From: an uncultured Bacteroidales bacterium
GTDB taxonomy: Bacteria > Bacteroidota > Bacteroidia > Bacteroidales > Bacteroidaceae
NCBI GenBank assembly: GCA_902796835.1
Contig: CADBQP010000035.1
Span: 1 to 43,019 of the forward strand
Direction of reading: 5' to 3'
Length of the DNA stretch: 43,019 bases
The stretch's first letter is position 1; each line of letters starts with the position of its first letter. Below are positions 42,758 to 43,019 of the stretch, piece after piece. The notes beneath the pieces were generated by a model. It saw nothing but the letters and a program-made list of their open reading frames with translations. It did not search any database and had not been told where the DNA came from. Made by a program: the position numbers and the translations under genes.

Positions 42758-43019
42758 ATGAAACTAAAAAGAATGAACTTAATCAGAAAACCTCAAAAAA
42801 CTACTCGCTGCTCGCTCCTTCTGGCGCTGTTCTCCATGCTCCTGCCCCTGGCGGCATGGGCACAGTTTGGCGGTGGCAGCGGCACACAATGGGATCCATA
42901 CATCATCAAGACAACCGACCACATGACCGAACTGGCCGATGCGGTGAATGGAGGAAATAATTATCTTGACACCTACTTCCGCCTCGATGCCGACCTCGAC
43001 TATACGGGCAAGACCTACA
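42758..43019 (+). CDS. Start of a large secreted protein (truncated by window end)
   Basis: Eighty-seven codons are present. A signal peptide (about 1-36, ending in AAWAQ) is followed by GGGSGTQWDPYIIKTTDHMT and YFRLDADLDYTG, the opening typical of Bacteroidetes and Firmicutes surface proteins that carry GLUG or BspA-like repeats. Met6 (42773) is an alternative start. The body lies beyond 43019, so the family cannot be confirmed. Confidence 0.8.
   Translation, partial: MKLKRMNLIRKPQKTTRCSLLLALFSMLLPLAAWAQFGGGSGTQWDPYIIKTTDHMTELADAVNGGNNYLDTYFRLDADLDYTGKTY

Noticed and set aside
1-43019. Insertion sequences, integrases, phage genes or attachment sites
   Set aside because: I found no transposase, integrase or phage structural protein; all genes look like stable chromosomal Bacteroidales genes.

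Overview
The window looks like chromosomal DNA from a Bacteroidales bacterium, most likely Prevotellaceae. The evidence is the Bacteroidetes promoter signature (TTTG, 19-20 nt, TAnnTTTG) upstream of several genes, a type IX-secretion-like C-terminal module ending in GRKIIVK, Bacteroidetes-type OmpA and TPR lipoproteins, a DUF349 repeat protein, tandem deoxynucleoside kinases and an anaerobic sulfatase maturase. I see no insertion sequence, prophage, CRISPR array or rRNA. The family assignment is inference from gene content; no database was searched.

Layout. Positions 1-477 hold no convincing gene but contain two copies of a 117-bp tandem repeat and a strong terminator hairpin. From 478 to 14529 all genes are on the minus strand: ychF; lgt followed by two lipoprotein genes (an OmpA-like/TPR protein and a thioredoxin-fold protein lacking CXXC); a three-gene envelope cluster (CHASE2 membrane protein, small secreted acidic protein, exported TPR-CHAT putative protease); an OmpA-family porin; and rluA followed by a serine-type sulfatase. 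A tRNA-Gln(CTG) gene follows, also on the minus strand. Then come a degenerate GH127-like secreted protein (+), a DUF349 protein (+), and an overlapping minus-strand pair (ATP-grasp-like protein and a TcdA-like E1 enzyme).

From 20247 to 31630 the plus strand carries an Xaa-Pro aminopeptidase, an exported C1 peptidase, the anaerobic sulfatase maturase, an exported esterase, a membrane acyltransferase, a Sua5/YrdC protein overlapping a CLC chloride transporter, fmt, and an orphan TrpB-like enzyme. A glycosyltransferase (-) and a small lipoprotein (+) are followed by a minus block of TSCPD protein, yebC, pheT and a large Ig-like surface protein. The right end (+) has two paralogous deoxynucleoside kinases, a probable outer-membrane protein and the start of a large secreted protein cut by the window end.

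How genes fit together. Lgt modifies lipoproteins, and two of them are encoded just downstream of it. The maturase at 22940 probably activates the serine-type sulfatase at 12225. RluA, tRNA-Gln, YchF, TcdA, Sua5, Fmt and PheT are scattered translation and tRNA-modification functions. The least explained unit is the CHASE2 / acidic secreted protein / TPR-CHAT cluster (5533-10806). It looks like a split envelope sensor-protease system in which a membrane CHASE2 protein without a recognisable cytoplasmic output domain is co-encoded with an exported caspase-fold protein.
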